A stretch of DNA of 10,377 nt, from contig DAOVKO010000051.1 of assembly GCA_030631725.1 (NCBI GenBank), positions 1 through 10,377 of the forward strand, read 5' to 3'. The stretch's first letter is position 1. Each line of letters begins with the position of its first letter. This document shows positions 6,538-10,377 of the stretch, piece after piece. A program made the translations under genes and the position numbers. The stretch is from Actinomycetes bacterium. Its GTDB lineage: Bacteria > Planctomycetota > Phycisphaerae > JAACET01. Under the pieces are notes generated by a model. It did not search any database. It saw nothing but the letters and a program-made list of their open reading frames with translations, and was not told where the DNA came from.

Positions 6538-7440
6538 TCAGAAACTGCTCAAGGTGCGGAACTTTTCGAGGCGGGTGGTGATATCCTCGAAGGTGATTCC
6601 CTGCAAGCCGGCCAAAGAGAAGTCCTCGATGGCGAAGCTGGCCAAAACGGTGGCAAAGCCGAGCGATTTGCTCAGGGCAGAGAAGTCCACAGCTTCACCG
6701 GCTGCCAGATAGCCCATCATTCCCCCGGCAAAGCAATCGCCGGCTCCGGTGGGGTCTTTGACACTGCTGGTCGGATAAGCAGGCAGGGCGCAGATCTTCG
6801 AATCGGCAAAGAGCAGGCAGCCATGCTCTCCCTTTTTGATGACGACAAATCGCGGGCCCAATTTCAAGATGGCCTGGCCGGCAGCGACCATGTTATCGAG
6901 GCCGGTGAGTATCTTGGCCTCGAAGTCGTTTAGGACCAGGCCGGTGATTTTCTTGAGAAGGGCCAGAAAATCGTCGCGGGTTTCGCTGATCCAGTGGTCG
7001 CGCGTGTCGGCTACGACCATGCGGGGGGCATCGAGTTGGCTGAGCAGATCGAGCTGCAAGGTGGGAGAGGTGTTGGCCAGGAAGACGAAATCGGAGTCCC
7101 GAAAGTTCGGGGGGATAGCGGGGGGAGTTTCGGCCAATACGTTGAGCTGCAGGTCAGTGGTGACGGCTTCGTTCATGCTTCCTTTATAACTACCGGCCCA
7201 GCGGAAGGTCTTGCTATTTGGGCGGAGCTCGAGTCCGCTGGTGTCAATATCACGGCTCTTGAGCAGCTCGAGAAATTCCGCGGGAAAATCCGGACCGACG
7301 GCTCCGACCAGGCGGACGGGCCCGAAAAAGCTGGCAGCGTATGAAAAATAACTGGCCGAGCCTCCCAGCAGACCCTCGGATTTGCCGAAGGGCGTCTGGA
7401 CGGAGTCTATGGCGATTGAACCGGTAACAAGCAGAGACAT
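6538..7440 (-). CDS. PfkB-family sugar/nucleoside kinase, substrate unknown
   Basis: This 300-residue ribokinase-like (PfkB) protein should phosphorylate a hydroxymethyl group of a sugar or nucleoside with ATP. The second PfkB signature is perfect, DPTGAGDCFAGG (229-240), with D235 as catalytic base. The N-terminal glycine pair is in LLGGSASYFS (24-33), LVLNDFEAKILTG (168-180) carries the NxxE motif, and VIKKGEHG (200-207) is the typical strand before the ATP site. The segment FRWAGSYKGSMNEAVTTDLQ followed by LNVLAE resembles a widespread uncharacterised PfkB subgroup that I recall with an FRWxGxY...LNV pattern. It does not look like a canonical ribokinase, fructokinase or 1-phosphofructokinase. 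The ATG at 7440 has GAGGTG just upstream. It leads a probable kinase-thpR-recA transcript; the functional link to RNA or DNA repair is unclear. Confidence 0.88.
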   Translation of the reverse strand: MSLLVTGSIAIDSVQTPFGKSEGLLGGSASYFSYAASFFGPVRLVGAVGPDFPAEFLELLKSRDIDTSGLELRPNSKTFRWAGSYKGSMNEAVTTDLQLNVLAETPPAIPPNFRDSDFVFLANTSPTLQLDLLSQLDAPRMVVADTRDHWISETRDDFLALLKKITGLVLNDFEAKILTGLDNMVAAGQAILKLGPRFVVIKKGEHGCLLFADSKICALPAYPTSSVKDPTGAGDCFAGGMMGYLAAGEAVDFSALSKSLGFATVLASFAIEDFSLAGLQGITFEDITTRLEKFRTLSSF

Positions 7441-7493
7441 GCTTTCACCTCACTCAAGCTGATAGACTTTCATCTTGCGGCAGACACAAATTC

Positions 7494-7585
7494 TGTCATT
7501 CCCGCGCAAGCGGGAATCTATCTTTTTCCTTCAATCCCTGGATTACCGCCAAAGCGGTGATAAGCCTGCTTTCGCAGGAATGACA
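7494..7585. repeat. MITE-like palindromic repeat with imperfect terminal inverted repeats
   Basis: The 92-bp element starts TGTCATTCCCGCG and ends with its near inverse, CGCAGGAATGACA; over about 21 bp the two ends match with three mismatches. It contains three hairpins in tandem: ATTCCCGC/GCGGGAAT (7498-7517, perfect 8-bp stem, GCAA loop), ATTACCGC/GCGGTGAT (7542-7561, one T-G pair), and CCTGC/GCAGG (7565-7578, TTTC loop). The family with 'GTCATTCCCGCG..AGCGGGAATC' ends is well known as dispersed repeats in many Gram-negative genomes. It sits between the glnS stop and the kinase start. No transposase is present, and I could not find a target-site duplication. Copy number elsewhere is unknown. 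Confidence 0.85.
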
Positions 7586-7625
7586 AGCTTGTCCTCAGGA
7601 AGCAAAACGTTCTAAAAATATCTGC

Positions 7626-9326
<1,701 letters not shown>

Positions 9327-9358
9327 GGTCTCTAGAATTCCTTTGCGTCCGCCGCAGT

Positions 9359-10377
9359 TCAGCGGGGCAGTTGCAAACAGCGGTCGATACGGGCCAGCGT
9401 CTTGTCGCGTCCGAGGATCATCAGGGTGTCGATGATTTGCGGGCTGAGCGTTCGGCCGGTTACAGCTACGCGGATCGGCTGGGCCACCTTGCCTATGGGC
9501 AGTTCTTTCGTTTCGCAGTATTTGCTGATGCAGGCTTCGAGTGCCTCGCCCTGCCAGTCGCAGCGGGCCAACATCTGGCGAAGGTCCGCCAACACGGCCA
9601 AGCCGGCGCCGTCGTTCTTGGCCAGAACCTTCTTGACAGCCTTGGCCTCATAGTCAAAGGCGTCGTCAGGCTCGAAGAGTACGCCGCACTTGGCGATGAT
9701 ATCCGCGAAGGTCCTTAAGCCCTTGGTGATTTCCAGGATTTGACGCAAGAGGCCCTCGTCGTCCGACCGGATCGGCGTGTCGTTGAGCCGGAGGTAGTCT
9801 TTGAAGCTCACCAGCAGACGCTCGGGCTCCGCAGCGGCGCAGGCCGCCGTGTTGAAAGCCAACAGCTTGTCGCGATCGAACTTGGCGTTGGACTTCCCGA
9901 TATGCGAAACGTCGAATAATTCGCACAGTTCAGCCAGAGTGAACTTTTCGCGATTGTTGCCCGGCGACCAGCCCAAAAGGGCGATGAAGTTGACCAGGGC
10001 CTCGGGCAAAAAGCCGGCCTTGCGGAAGCTGTGCACACCGACGTCTGCTTCCCGCTTGGACAGCTTCTTACCCTGCATATCCATGATCAGCGGCAGATGG
10101 GCATAACGCGGTTGCTCATAACCCAAGGCCTGACGCAGAACGATGTGCCGCCAGGTCTGACCCAAAAATTCCTGCCCGCGAAGAATGAAATTAACACCCA
10201 TCAAGGCGTCGTCCACGACGTTGGCCAAGTGATATGTCGGATAGCCGTCAGCCTTTTGGATAACGAAATCGTCCTGCTCGGCTGCAGCAACCCTGACTTG
10301 CCCGAAGACCTCATCGTTTATGATTACGTCGTGGCCCGGACACTTGAAGCGGACCACTACAGGTTTACCAGTGGCCA
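9359..10377 (-). CDS. gltX: Glutamyl-tRNA synthetase, 5' part cut by the window
   Basis: GluRS attaches glutamate to tRNAGlu. About 339 C-terminal codons are visible; the frame is open through the right edge, where it reads ATGKPVVVRFKCPG, a mid-protein GluRS segment, so the HIGH region lies outside. Visible hallmarks are DDFVIQKADGYPTYHLANVVDD, HVLRGQE-like FILRGQEFLGQT, and HLPLIMDMQGKKLSKREADV with the KLSKR catalytic loop. GFLPEALVNFIALLGWSPGN and NAKFDRDKLLAFN then lead into the helical anticodon-binding domain. The end (KELPIGKVAQPIRVAVTGRTLSPQIIDTLMILGRDKTLARI) is normal for the family. Because glnS follows 32 bp later, this GluRS is probably the discriminating type that does not misacylate tRNAGln, an inference from context only. 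The GTG that could be read as a start near 10357 is internal and is rejected. Confidence 0.96.
   Translation of the reverse strand, partial: ATGKPVVVRFKCPGHDVIINDEVFGQVRVAAAEQDDFVIQKADGYPTYHLANVVDDALMGVNFILRGQEFLGQTWRHIVLRQALGYEQPRYAHLPLIMDMQGKKLSKREADVGVHSFRKAGFLPEALVNFIALLGWSPGNNREKFTLAELCELFDVSHIGKSNAKFDRDKLLAFNTAACAAAEPERLLVSFKDYLRLNDTPIRSDDEGLLRQILEITKGLRTFADIIAKCGVLFEPDDAFDYEAKAVKKVLAKNDGAGLAVLADLRQMLARCDWQGEALEACISKYCETKELPIGKVAQPIRVAVTGRTLSPQIIDTLMILGRDKTLARIDRCLQLPR

Overview
The window looks like ordinary chromosomal DNA from a Gram-negative, LPS-making, fairly GC-rich bacterium. Every gene but one is on the minus strand. A DUF374-type acyltransferase beside lpxB, a glutaminyl-tRNA synthetase, a corrinoid-dependent methyltetrahydrofolate methyltransferase and a cinA/ligT/recA-like neighbourhood would fit a planctomycete-like (PVC) or deltaproteobacterium-like lineage. 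That placement is inference from family knowledge; no rRNA or other decisive marker is present.

Layout from the right edge, in the direction of minus-strand transcription: gltX (enters from beyond 10377, ends 9359), glnS (9326-7626), a 92-bp palindromic MITE-like repeat (7494-7585), a PfkB-family kinase (7440-6538), thpR (6500-5925), recA (5854-4775), and an exported coiled-coil/HEAT-like protein of unknown function (4731-3649). A single plus-strand gene follows, a methyltetrahydrofolate:corrinoid methyltransferase (2826-3623), which converges on the exported-protein gene. A 254-bp divergent gap then separates it from a second minus-strand cluster: a DUF374/LpxJ-like acyltransferase (2571-1846), lpxB (1824-691) and nnrE (648 to the left edge).

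Functionally, the left cluster makes lipid A: LpxB forms the disaccharide, and the DUF374 protein probably adds a secondary acyl chain. It ends in the NAD(P)HX-repair epimerase. The middle cluster pairs RNA end chemistry (ThpR) and recombination (RecA) with a sugar or nucleoside kinase. The right cluster charges tRNAGlu and tRNAGln. No phage, CRISPR, toxin-antitoxin, tRNA or defence gene was seen. The two gaps over 150 bp hold a possible promoter (2572-2825) and the palindromic repeat (7441-7625). No gene-free stretch exceeds 300 bp.

The window does not contain an obvious new system. The least explained items are the exported HEAT-like protein, the palindromic repeat, the isolated methyltransferase, and the LpxJ-like/LpxB pair with its in-frame stop junction.
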